From: JAYFRE01 sp034926235
GTDB taxonomy: Bacteria > Pseudomonadota > Alphaproteobacteria > Rhodospirillales > Magnetospirillaceae
Length of the DNA: 21,902 bases
Direction of reading: 5' to 3'
Assembly (NCBI GenBank): GCA_034926235.1
Contig: JAYFRE010000098.1
Coordinates: 1-21,902, forward strand
Part shown: one piece after another, positions 6,686-14,470 of the stretch
Numbering within the stretch: position 1 is the first letter of the stretch
Layout of the letters: each line of letters begins with the position of its first letter
Made by a program: the position numbers and the translations under genes
Notes under the pieces: model-generated
Told to the model about the DNA's origin: nothing
Database searches by the model: none
The model's input: the letters and a program-made list of their open reading frames with translations, nothing else

Positions 6686-7942
6686 TCAGAAATTATTCTT
6701 GAACCAGTTGGTAACGCGTCCCAGAAGCCCGGACTGGCCGGCCTCCTCGGTTCGGGCGGCAACGTTATGTTCCGCACCGTCGGTATGGCCGGCCATGGCG
6801 TAACGCAGCAGGCCGGCGCAGGTAGAGAAAGCCGGGCCCGACGTTGCTTCGGGCAGGCCCTGGAAATTGAGGGGGCGGCCCAGACGGACCTGTTTGTTCA
6901 GAACCAAGGCGGCAAGATCGCGCACGCCTTGCATTTGCGATGCGCCGCCGGTCAGGACGACCCGCCGTCCCACCACCTTGTCCATGCCGCTGGCGTCGAG
7001 ACGGTCACGGACCATCTCGAAGGTTTCCTCCAGCCGGGGCTGGATGATCTGCACCAGCATGCTGCGCGAGACCTGGTTGGTGGTGCCGTCCTCGTCCTCG
7101 CCGACCAGCGGCACCTTCAGCGCCTCGCGGTCGTCCGAGGGGGACGGCAGAGCGTTGCCGTACAGCGTCTTCATGCGCTCGGCCTGGGCGAGCGGCGTGG
7201 CCAGGCCGCGCGCGATGTCGTTGGTGACATGTGCGCCGCCGACCGGGATCGAATCGACGTGGAGCAGATGGCCGTCCTGGAAGACGGAAAGCGTGGTGGT
7301 GCCGCCGCCCATATCGATGCAGGTGACGCCGAGATTCCGTTCGTCTTCGACCAGGCAGGCCAGCGCCGAGGCATAGGCCGAAACCACGCGGGATTCGATG
7401 TCCAGATGGCAGCGCTGCACCACCGCCGACAGGTTGCGCACCGGGCCTGAATCGGCGCGGATCTGGTGGATGACGGCCTTCAGGCGCTCGCCATACATGC
7501 CCCTGGGGTCGCGGACGCCTTCATTGTCGTCGATCGAAAAACCGATCGGGAAAGAATGAATCAGCTCGCCATTGCCGCCATCGGCATATTGGCGGGCGAA
7601 ATCGAAGACCCTGCGGATGTCCTGATCGCCGATCTCATGGCCGTTCACGGCGACTTCGATCGGGATGTTGATCGATCCCGGACGGCCGCCTGAAACCGAC
7701 AAGACGACCTCGCGGATGCGTTCCTTGGCCATCTGCTCGGCGGCGGCGACGGTGGCGCGGATCGAGGTTTCGGCCTCTTCCATGTCGACGACCGCGCCGT
7801 TGCGCATGCCGCGCGACACCTGATGGCCGATGCCGATCACGCGCGGCTCGCCTTCTTCGGCCAAGGCGATGAAGCAGCAGACCTTGGTCGTGCCGACGTC
7901 GAGCGCGGCGATCAGTCCGTGGCGGGGCTTCGTCTTGGGCAT
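6686..7942 (-). CDS. ftsA: Cell division protein FtsA
   Basis: Actin-like ATPase that anchors FtsZ filaments to the inner membrane. From the ATG at 7942 it has 418 residues, the usual size. Actin-fold motifs are visible: phosphate-1 ALDVGTTKV at 13-21, phosphate-2 DMGGGTTTLSVF at 210-221 and the adenosine motif VVLTGGASQMQGV at 328-340. The FtsA-specific 1C domain occupies roughly 85-165. The C-terminus GLLGRVTNWFKNNF is the amphipathic membrane-targeting helix. A GTG at 7966 overlapping the ftsQ stop as GTGA would add 8 residues but has no Shine-Dalgarno. The ATG has GGAGGG (7960-7955) at a long 12-base spacing and matches family N-termini better. Either start may be used. Confidence 0.96.
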   Translation of the reverse strand: MPKTKPRHGLIAALDVGTTKVCCFIALAEEGEPRVIGIGHQVSRGMRNGAVVDMEEAETSIRATVAAAEQMAKERIREVVLSVSGGRPGSINIPIEVAVNGHEIGDQDIRRVFDFARQYADGGNGELIHSFPIGFSIDDNEGVRDPRGMYGERLKAVIHQIRADSGPVRNLSAVVQRCHLDIESRVVSAYASALACLVEDERNLGVTCIDMGGGTTTLSVFQDGHLLHVDSIPVGGAHVTNDIARGLATPLAQAERMKTLYGNALPSPSDDREALKVPLVGEDEDGTTNQVSRSMLVQIIQPRLEETFEMVRDRLDASGMDKVVGRRVVLTGGASQMQGVRDLAALVLNKQVRLGRPLNFQGLPEATSGPAFSTCAGLLRYAMAGHTDGAEHNVAARTEEAGQSGLLGRVTNWFKNNF

Positions 7943-7962
7943 CGCTTGTCTCGGCCCTCCCT

Positions 7963-8937
7963 TCACGCGTCTCGGCCGGGGATGCGCCCGGTCCTGCCGT
8001 TCGCTCCGCGCCGTGCGCCGCTGGCGGCGGGTTCCACGCCCGGCGTGGCGCGCAGCACCAACCGGTCGGGCAGGCGCATGTCGATCAACGCCACTTCACG
8101 GCTCAGCAATCCCTCCTCCCGGTCCAGCCGGGCCAGTTCGGCCAGGGCGGCCTCGGGGTCTTCTTCGGGCAGGCGCACGACGATTCCGTGCGCCGCGTCA
8201 TCCAGCCTCAGATTCCAGCGCCGCTCCGAAATCCGTTGCGCCGCTTTGACCCGGGGCTTTATCGACGGTTCGCCGTCCAGCATGGCGAGCAGGGCGCGGG
8301 CCTGTTCCGGCGCGCCGTCGCCCACGATCAGGAACAAGGAGGCGATATCCTCGTCGTTCGGGGGGGCGTCGATCACCCGGCCGGTGCGGTCGACCAGGAA
8401 ATAGCGGCCCTGGTTCTGCCACAAGGCGGTGGGCACGCGTTCGGTGATGACCAGATGAATCTCGCCCGGCAGGCGGCGTTCCAGGCTTGCGGTGCCGACC
8501 CAGGTCAAGGTTTCCAGCCGCGCGCGGGCGGCGGCGAGGTCAAGCCCCAGGATGGGGTCGCCGCGTTTCACCGCAAGCGCCGCGAGCAAGTCCTGGGGCG
8601 CGGTGCGGGCGCGCCCTTCGACGAAGATTTCCTGGACGCCATAACCGTGACGGGCGGTGAAGGCCAGGACTTCGCCCCGGGTTTCTTCGATCAGCGCATG
8701 TCCGATGCCGGTCAGGAAAAGCCAGGACGGCAGGGCGATGACGGTCGCGGCCAGAACCGCGCCGGTCAGGATGCGCCGCGTCCTTCGCGCCAGAATCAGC
8801 GGCAAACGCCGGGGCGTGCGCGGCCGGGCGGCCATGCGCGGCGCTTCCGCGCTTTTCGCGCGCCTGGGGGCCGGCGGCTCCCGGGATGGTTGCCAGCGGT
8901 CCCGGGCTTCGACAGAGATGTCGTCTAGCCGTCGCAC
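7963..8937 (-). CDS. ftsQ: Cell division protein FtsQ
   Basis: Bitopic inner-membrane divisome protein that links FtsA/FtsZ to the FtsB/FtsL and FtsW/FtsI synthesis machinery. It has 324 residues. A basic, Pro/Arg-rich cytoplasmic N-terminus (1-55) precedes one transmembrane helix (about 56-80). A periplasmic POTRA domain follows (about 101-168, with VQEIFVEGRARTAPQDLLAAL), then the FtsQ beta domain containing ERVPTALWQNQGRYFLVDRTG. The start is GTG 8937, supported by GGAG 8 bases upstream inside the end of ddl; the two genes overlap by 13 bases. The stop overlaps the possible GTG start of ftsA. The long basic N-terminal segment is common in alphaproteobacterial FtsQ. Confidence 0.96.
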   Translation of the reverse strand: MRRLDDISVEARDRWQPSREPPAPRRAKSAEAPRMAARPRTPRRLPLILARRTRRILTGAVLAATVIALPSWLFLTGIGHALIEETRGEVLAFTARHGYGVQEIFVEGRARTAPQDLLAALAVKRGDPILGLDLAAARARLETLTWVGTASLERRLPGEIHLVITERVPTALWQNQGRYFLVDRTGRVIDAPPNDEDIASLFLIVGDGAPEQARALLAMLDGEPSIKPRVKAAQRISERRWNLRLDDAAHGIVVRLPEEDPEAALAELARLDREEGLLSREVALIDMRLPDRLVLRATPGVEPAASGARRGANGRTGRIPGRDA

Positions 8938-9851
8938 TGGGCGTTCTCCACCATCCAGGTCATCAGCTCCTCGAAAGGAATGCCGGCATGGGCCGCCTGT
9001 TCGGGCACCAGCGAGGTTTCGGTCAGTCCGGGTTGGGTATTGACCTCCAGCATGTAAAAGCGCGCCGGCTCGCCGGGGCGGGTGTCGTCATAGCGCAGAT
9101 CGGCGCGGCTGACGCCCCGGCATCCCAGGCATTGATGGGCCAGCAAAGCCAGGCGCTGGGCTTCGGCGAAATCCGCCTCGGGCAGGGGGGCGGGCACCAG
9201 ATGGCGCGAGCCGCCGGTGCTGTATTTGGCGGTGTAGTCGTAGAAATCGCGGTCCGAGACGATCTCGGTCACGCCCAGCGGTCTGTCGCCCATGACGGCG
9301 ACGGTGACTTCGCGTCCCGGAATGAAGCGTTCGGCCATCACCCATTCGCCGAACGGCCAGTCGTTTTCGTTCAAGGGCTGGGCGTTGTCGCCCTCGCGGA
9401 CGATATGCACGCCGACGCTGGACCCTTCGTTCAAAGGTTTCAGGACATAGGGGCGCGCCATCACGTCGCCCTTCAGGATTTCATTCTTGTGGACCACGCG
9501 GCTTTCGGCCACGGGGATGCCCGCGGCGGCGAACAGCGCCTTGGCGGCGGGCTTGTTCATGGCCAGGGCCGAGGCCAGCAGGCCGGAATGGGTGTAGGGC
9601 AGTTTCATGATGTCCAAAACTCCCTGCACGGCGCCATCCTCGCCATAGCGGCCATGCAGGGCGTTGAACACGACGTCGGGCTGGATCGCTTCCAATCCGG
9701 CGACCAGGATTCGCGCATCCCGGCGCACATCCATGGTGGCCACGGCATAGCCCGCGCGTTCGAGCGCGGCGGCCGCAGCCGCGCCGCTTTTCAGCGACAC
9801 TTCGCGTTCGACCGAAAAACCGCCCATCAGAACCGCCACGCGCTTGCTCAT
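8925..9851 (-). CDS. ddl: D-alanine--D-alanine ligase
   Basis: ATP-grasp cytoplasmic enzyme making the D-Ala-D-Ala dipeptide that MurF adds to the UDP-MurNAc-tripeptide. It has 308 residues from ATG 9851. Visible motifs are E15 in SVEREVSLKSG, HGRYGEDGAVQG at 66-77, NEGSSVGV at 141-148, and YDYTAKYSTG with K209 and Y210, the tyrosine typical of D-Ala-D-Ala rather than D-Ala-D-Lac ligases. The Mg-binding LEVNTQPGLT, with N271, is near the end. A GTG directly precedes the ATG, but AAGGA (9864-9860) is 8 bases from the ATG and only 5 from the GTG, so ATG is chosen. That gives a TGATG junction with murB, a 1-base overlap. Confidence 0.97.
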   Translation of the reverse strand: MSKRVAVLMGGFSVEREVSLKSGAAAAAALERAGYAVATMDVRRDARILVAGLEAIQPDVVFNALHGRYGEDGAVQGVLDIMKLPYTHSGLLASALAMNKPAAKALFAAAGIPVAESRVVHKNEILKGDVMARPYVLKPLNEGSSVGVHIVREGDNAQPLNENDWPFGEWVMAERFIPGREVTVAVMGDRPLGVTEIVSDRDFYDYTAKYSTGGSRHLVPAPLPEADFAEAQRLALLAHQCLGCRGVSRADLRYDDTRPGEPARFYMLEVNTQPGLTETSLVPEQAAHAGIPFEELMTWMVENAQCDG

Positions 9852-10792
9852 CACGTCAATCCTTGTTCCTGGCCGGCGGCGGGTATGCCGACGCGGCGGA
9901 TTTCCCAGCGGAGCTCATGCCCCGAATGATCACGGACGCGGCGACGGATTTCCTCGCCCAGCGTCTCGATGTCGGCTGCGGTCGCGCTGCCGACATTCAA
10001 AAGAAAATTGCAATGCTTGTCGGACACGCAGGCCCCGCCGACGATCATTCCGCGGCAGCCGGCCTCGTCGATCAGTTTCCAGGCGCTCGCACCCTCGGGA
10101 TTGGCAAAGGTCGATCCGCCGGTGCGGCCATGAACCGGCTGCGTCTCGTCGCGGATCCTCCTGATTTCCTGCATGCGCGCAGCGATGGCGGCGGGGTCGG
10201 CGGCATGGCCCTGGAACAGCGCGTCGATGAAGACCCAATCTTCGGGCACCGCCGTCTTGCGATAGGAAAATCCCATATCGGCGGCGCTCAGGGTGCGCAA
10301 GATTCCATCCTGGTCCAGGGCGCGGACTTCGATGGTGACGTCCTTGGTTTCGCCGCCGAACGCACCCGCATTCATGCGCAAAGCACCACCGATCGTGCCC
10401 GGAATGCCGGACAGGAATTCCAGTCCGCCGATGCCGTTCTGGCAGGCCGTCTCGGCCAGGGTCTGGTCCAGCGCGCCCGCGCCGACGCGGATTTTGCAGC
10501 CCTCTAGAATCTCGATGCGGGCAAAGGGTGCGCCCAGGCGGATGACGATACCGGGCACACCGCCGTCGCGGACCAAAAGGTTGGACCCGACCCCCATCAC
10601 CATGAAAGGCGCATCCTTGGGTCGCGCGGCCAGAAAGGTGGCCAGATCGTCGCTGTCGGCGGGCTTGAACAGGATTTCGGCCGGACCGCCGACGCGGAAC
10701 CAGGTCATCCCGGCCAGCGGCGCGTCCTCGCGCAGCCGTCCCCGGACGGCAGGCAGCCGGTCGATCAGGGGGCGGGCGGATGCGGGGCTCAT
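9851..10792 (-). CDS. murB: UDP-N-acetylenolpyruvoylglucosamine reductase MurB
   Basis: FAD-dependent cytoplasmic reductase that uses NADPH to convert UDP-GlcNAc-enolpyruvate to UDP-MurNAc. It has 313 residues. FAD-binding motifs are TWFRVGGPAE at 30-39, MGVGSNLLVRDGG at 66-78 and EFLSGIPGTIGGALRMNAGA at 125-144. The active site includes YRK at 177-179, S227 in GGSTFANP and E297 in RWEIRRVG. The shortened substrate-binding domain suggests the type II form. The frame is open further upstream to 10891, but ATG 10792 overlaps the murC stop as ATGA and has CGGAG 9 bases before it, so it is the start. MurA is not encoded nearby. Confidence 0.97.
   Translation of the reverse strand: MSPASARPLIDRLPAVRGRLREDAPLAGMTWFRVGGPAEILFKPADSDDLATFLAARPKDAPFMVMGVGSNLLVRDGGVPGIVIRLGAPFARIEILEGCKIRVGAGALDQTLAETACQNGIGGLEFLSGIPGTIGGALRMNAGAFGGETKDVTIEVRALDQDGILRTLSAADMGFSYRKTAVPEDWVFIDALFQGHAADPAAIAARMQEIRRIRDETQPVHGRTGGSTFANPEGASAWKLIDEAGCRGMIVGGACVSDKHCNFLLNVGSATAADIETLGEEIRRRVRDHSGHELRWEIRRVGIPAAGQEQGLT
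9860..9864 (-). promoter_or_regulatory. Ribosome binding site deciding the ddl start
   Basis: AAGGA on the minus strand, 8 bases before ATG 9851 and 5 bases before the adjacent GTG 9854. The spacing favours the ATG, which shares one base with the murB stop (TGATG). Confidence 0.55.
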
Positions 10793-12228
10793 TCGGCGGG
10801 CTCCGTCGGCATGGGTTGGCCCTTGGCCAGCGCGTCGAGCTGGGAAGGCAACAGATTGGCCCAGCCGGAAATGCTGCCCGCACCCAGGCACACCACCATG
10901 TCGCCGGGATGGGCGATGTCCGCGATCAGGGCCGGCAGGCCAGCGGGCGACGGCAGGGCAAGGACATGGCGATGGCCGTGGGCCAGCAATCCTTCGACCA
11001 GGGCGTCGCGGTCCACACCATCAATTGGCGCTTCCCCGGCCGCATAGACGTCGGCGACGACGACCGTGTCGGCGTCGTTGAAGCAGGTGCAGAATTCCTC
11101 GAACAGGCTGGCCAGGCGCGAATAACGGTGCGGCTGGACCACCGCGATCACCGATCCCTTGGCAGCAGTCCGCGCGGCGCGCAGCACGGCGCCGATTTCG
11201 ACCGGATGATGGCCGTAATCATCGATGATGGTGACGCCGTTCACTTCGCCGGTCTTGGTGAAGCGCCGCTTGACGCCCGAGAAATCGGCGAAGGCCCGGC
11301 GCACGGTGTCATCGTCAAGCCCGAGCTGGCTGGCCACGGCCACCGCCGCCAGCGCGTTCTGGACATTGTGCTGGCCATACATGGGCAGCAAGACATGCTC
11401 GATCGCGTGGGTTTCACCGCTGGCGCGGCTGGTGATCAGAATGTCGAAATGCGACCCCCGCTCGTCTACGGCGATGTTGGCGGCGCGGATGTCGGCCTGC
11501 TGGTTAAAGCCATAGGTGACGATCTTGCGTTCGGGAACCTTGGGGATCAGGGCCTGGACCTCGGGATGGTCGATGCACAGGGCCGCGAAACCGTAGAAAG
11601 GGATGTTCTCGACAAAGACGCGGAAGGCGTCGCGCACGCGGTCGAAGCTTTTGTAGAAATCGAGATGTTCGGGGTCGATGTTGGTGACCACGGCGATGGT
11701 GGCGGGCAGCTTCATGAAGCTACCGTCGGATTCGTCGGCTTCGGCCACCACCCAGTCGCCTTCGCCCAGCCGGGCGTTGGTGCCATAGGCGTTGATGATG
11801 CCGCCATTGATAACGGTGGGGTCCATGCCGGCGGTGTCCAGCATGGCGGCGATCAGCGAGGTGGTGGTGGTTTTGCCGTGCGTGCCGCCGATGGCGATCG
11901 ACCATTTCAGGCGCATCAGCTCGGCCAGCATCTCGGCGCGGCGCACGACCGGGATCAGGCGGGCGCGGGCGGCCTGAACCTCGGGATTGTCCGGCTTGAC
12001 CGCCGAGGAAATGATGACGACGCGCGCCTCGCCCAGATTGGCGGCGTCATGGCCGATGGCGATGGACACGCCCATCCGGCGCAGCCTTTTGACATTGGCG
12101 TTCGCGGCGATATCCGATCCCTGCACCGCATAGCCGAGATTGTGCAGGATTTCGGCGATGCCGCTCATGCCGATGCCGCCGATGCCGACGAAATGCAGAA
12201 TGCCGATGGGGAACGGCAGGGTTTTCAT
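10789..12228 (-). CDS. murC: UDP-N-acetylmuramate--L-alanine ligase MurC
   Basis: Cytoplasmic ATP-dependent ligase adding the first stem-peptide residue, L-alanine, to UDP-MurNAc. It has 479 residues. The N-terminal Rossmann-like UDP-binding motif FVGIGGIGMSG is at 13-23, the central-domain P-loop GGTHGKTTTT at 114-123 and EADESDGSF at 163-171. DDYGHHPVEI and HRYSRLASLF mark the C-terminal domain. The start ATG 12228 overlaps the murG stop as ATGA, with AAGGAG 7 bases upstream. It is separate from ddl, unlike the MurC-Ddl fusions of some bacteria. Confidence 0.98.
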   Translation of the reverse strand: MKTLPFPIGILHFVGIGGIGMSGIAEILHNLGYAVQGSDIAANANVKRLRRMGVSIAIGHDAANLGEARVVIISSAVKPDNPEVQAARARLIPVVRRAEMLAELMRLKWSIAIGGTHGKTTTTSLIAAMLDTAGMDPTVINGGIINAYGTNARLGEGDWVVAEADESDGSFMKLPATIAVVTNIDPEHLDFYKSFDRVRDAFRVFVENIPFYGFAALCIDHPEVQALIPKVPERKIVTYGFNQQADIRAANIAVDERGSHFDILITSRASGETHAIEHVLLPMYGQHNVQNALAAVAVASQLGLDDDTVRRAFADFSGVKRRFTKTGEVNGVTIIDDYGHHPVEIGAVLRAARTAAKGSVIAVVQPHRYSRLASLFEEFCTCFNDADTVVVADVYAAGEAPIDGVDRDALVEGLLAHGHRHVLALPSPAGLPALIADIAHPGDMVVCLGAGSISGWANLLPSQLDALAKGQPMPTEPAE

Positions 12229-13349
12229 GACGGCGCTCCTTTGCCGTCACGGGCGACGGACAGAACAAGATCGGCCAGTTCCCGGGCGGCGGCCGGGCGG
12301 CCGATTGCCCGCGCGCAAGCCGCTGCCGCCGCCAGCCCGTCGGGATGGGCGAACAGATCGGTAATGCGCTGGGCCAGGCTTTCGGGCGAGAAACCGGCCT
12401 GGGGGATCAGCCAGCCGGCCCCGGATTCATCGACGCTGCGCGCATTGGCGGTCTGGTGATCGTCGATGGCGTGAAGATAGGGCACCAGGATCGCGGGCCG
12501 GCCGATCGCGGTCAGTTCCGCGACGGTCGATGCGCCGGAACGGGAAATGACCAGATGGGCCTGGGACAGGCGTTCGGGCATGTCGGTGAAGAAGGTCTGA
12601 AGCCGGGCGTCGATCCCCAGCTCGGCATAGACGCGCCGCACGCCGTCGATATCCTCGGGTCGGCATTGCTGGCACAGATCGAGACGCTTTTTGAGCGAGG
12701 CGGGCAGGCGGGCCAGGGCCGAAGGCACCACTTCGGACAGGACGCGCGCGCCTTGCGATCCGCCGACGACCAGGATGCGCGCCGGGCCATCCGCGTCGAT
12801 GGCGGGATAGCCGTCGTCGCGCCGCTCCAGCAGCGCTTCGCGCACCGGCATGCCGGTCAGCACCGCCTTGGCGGCCAGCGCCGGCGTCAGATAGGCGACA
12901 CGCTCGTAGGAGGTGGCAATGCGCGTCGCACGCGGGGCGAGCAGCCGGTTGGCGCGTCCCAGCACGGCGTTCTGTTCGTGCAGCACGGTGGGGATGCCCA
13001 AAATCTGCGCCGCCAGCATCGCCGGCACCGAGGCATAGCCGCCGAAACCGACCACCGCCCTGGGCTGAAGGCGCTTCAACAGGACCAGGGCGCGGGCGAA
13101 TCCTGCGCCAAGGCGGACCAGCGCACCCAGCCGGTCGAGCGCGCCGCGTCCGGCCAGTCCGCCGGCGGGCACGACATGGGTGACGAGCTGCCCCAGCGTG
13201 CCGCCATAGCTTTCGCCGCGCCGGTCGGCGATCAGCACCGGGGCGAAGCCGCGTCCGATCAGCTCGCCGGCCAGGGCTTCGGCGGGGAAGACATGACCGC
13301 CGGTGCCGCCGGCTGTCAGCAGGATGGGTTTCTGCGTATTTGTGCTCAT
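12225..13349 (-). CDS. murG: Lipid II synthase MurG (UDP-GlcNAc:lipid I GlcNAc transferase)
   Basis: Peripheral inner-membrane GT28 glycosyltransferase that adds GlcNAc to lipid I to make lipid II. It has 374 residues. The motifs are GGTGGH at 14-19, HEQNAVLGRAN at 124-134, GGSQGAR at 196-202, ISRSGASTVAEL at 268-279 and DDHQTANA at 296-303. The reading frame stays open far upstream, over ftsW, but ATG 13349 is the start: it overlaps the ftsW stop as ATGA and has GGAGGG (13361-13356) 6 bases before it. Another in-frame ATG at 13355 directly abuts the Shine-Dalgarno and is too close for efficient initiation. Confidence 0.98.
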   Translation of the reverse strand: MSTNTQKPILLTAGGTGGHVFPAEALAGELIGRGFAPVLIADRRGESYGGTLGQLVTHVVPAGGLAGRGALDRLGALVRLGAGFARALVLLKRLQPRAVVGFGGYASVPAMLAAQILGIPTVLHEQNAVLGRANRLLAPRATRIATSYERVAYLTPALAAKAVLTGMPVREALLERRDDGYPAIDADGPARILVVGGSQGARVLSEVVPSALARLPASLKKRLDLCQQCRPEDIDGVRRVYAELGIDARLQTFFTDMPERLSQAHLVISRSGASTVAELTAIGRPAILVPYLHAIDDHQTANARSVDESGAGWLIPQAGFSPESLAQRITDLFAHPDGLAAAAACARAIGRPAAARELADLVLSVARDGKGAPS

Positions 13350-14470
13350 CGCCATCCCTCCGCCCCATAGCGTTCGCGTGTCAGCGCCAGCACCATGCCG
13401 ATGCCGAATGCCAGGGCCACCATCGACGAGCCGCCATAGGAGATGAACGGCAGCGTCATGCCCTTGGTCGGCATCAAATGTAGGGTCGAGGCCAGATTGA
13501 TGATGGCCTGGAGTCCGAACTGGACCAGAAGCCCGGTGCAGGCCAGCAGCACGAACAGATTTTCTTCCCGCAGCAGGCGCGAAAAGCCGCGCAGCACAAC
13601 GAAGGCGAACAGTCCGACCACGGCCAGGCAAAGGACGAGGCCGAATTCCTCGCCGGCCACGGCCATGATGAAATCGGTGTGGGCGTCGGGCAGAACCGCC
13701 TTGACCCGGCCTTCGCCGGGGCCGCGCCCGAACAGCCCGCCATGGTGGAAAGCCTGCAATGCCTTGGTGATCTGGTAGCTGTCGCCCGCCGATGGGTCCA
13801 GGAACCGATCGACGCGGCTGGCGACATGGCTGAAGGTGAAATAGGCCCCGACCAGACCGCCCAGACCGACGATCATCAGCAGCGGCACCCAGAACAGCGG
13901 CAGGCCGGCGATGAAGAACTGGATGAACCAGACCGCCGACACGACCATCATCATGCCGATGTCGGGTTGCAAGACGAGCAGCAGGGCGACAAGCGCGTAG
14001 GCGGCAAAGGATAGCGTCCGTCCGGGGAAGACATTGGACAGGCGGCCTTCGGAAAACATCCAGGCGGTGACCACGGCCAGGGTCGGTTTGGCGAATTCGG
14101 ACGGCTGGATCGTGATGCCGAGGATGCTGATCCAGCGGGTCGATCCCTTGATTTCCGGGCCGACGAACAAGACCGCGACCATCAGCGCGACCGAGGCAAT
14201 GAAGCCCATCACGGCTAGCCGGCGCACCTGTTTGGGCGACAGCAGCGAAACCGCGAACATGATGACCAGCGCAAAGGGCAGGAAGGCGAACTGGCGGCGG
14301 ATGAAATGGAAATGGTCCGCGCCGATGCGTTCCGCCACCGAAGGACTGGCGGCCATGATCAGCACCAGCCCGATGGTCACGATCAGCCCGACCGCGCCGA
14401 TGGTCCAGCGGTCCACGGTCCACCACCAGCGGCCGATGACGGAGGTGTCGGTGCGCCCGAGCGGGATCAT
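13346..14470 (-). CDS. ftsW: Septal peptidoglycan glycosyltransferase FtsW (SEDS family)
   Basis: Polytopic inner-membrane SEDS protein that polymerises lipid II at the septum together with FtsI. It has 374 residues and about ten hydrophobic helices. Family motifs are GSTRWI at 109-114, QPSEFAK at 122-128, PDAHTDFIMAVAGEEFG at 261-277 (D266 corresponds to the catalytic aspartate of SEDS enzymes) and LPFISYGGSS at 340-349. The N-terminus is cytoplasmic and Trp-rich. The ATG at 14470 overlaps the murD stop as ATGA and has AAAGGAG about 6 bases upstream. Its location between murD and murG is standard, and it favours FtsW over the paralogue RodA. Confidence 0.97.
   Translation of the reverse strand: MIPLGRTDTSVIGRWWWTVDRWTIGAVGLIVTIGLVLIMAASPSVAERIGADHFHFIRRQFAFLPFALVIMFAVSLLSPKQVRRLAVMGFIASVALMVAVLFVGPEIKGSTRWISILGITIQPSEFAKPTLAVVTAWMFSEGRLSNVFPGRTLSFAAYALVALLLVLQPDIGMMMVVSAVWFIQFFIAGLPLFWVPLLMIVGLGGLVGAYFTFSHVASRVDRFLDPSAGDSYQITKALQAFHHGGLFGRGPGEGRVKAVLPDAHTDFIMAVAGEEFGLVLCLAVVGLFAFVVLRGFSRLLREENLFVLLACTGLLVQFGLQAIINLASTLHLMPTKGMTLPFISYGGSSMVALAFGIGMVLALTRERYGAEGWR
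13356..13361 (-). promoter_or_regulatory. Ribosome binding site deciding the murG start
   Basis: GGAGGG on the minus strand, followed directly by ATG-GCG and then the ATG at 13349 that overlaps the ftsW stop. The 6-base spacing fits the downstream ATG; the upstream ATG has no spacing. Confidence 0.7.

Noticed and set aside
6164..7450. 428-codon open frame on the plus strand
   Set aside because: Antisense to ftsZ and ftsA across their junction; low-complexity Gly/Gln/His-rich translation typical of a shadow frame.
8886..9929. 347-codon open frame on the plus strand
   Set aside because: Antisense to ddl and its flanks; no family features.
10793..10891. Upstream extension of the murB frame
   Set aside because: Overlaps the end of murC; the ATGA start at 10792 with a Shine-Dalgarno explains the gene.
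10780..12459. 559-codon open frame on the plus strand
   Set aside because: It lies exactly antisense to murC and the end of murG. Stop-poor antisense frames are expected in GC-rich coding DNA; the translation has no recognisable motif.
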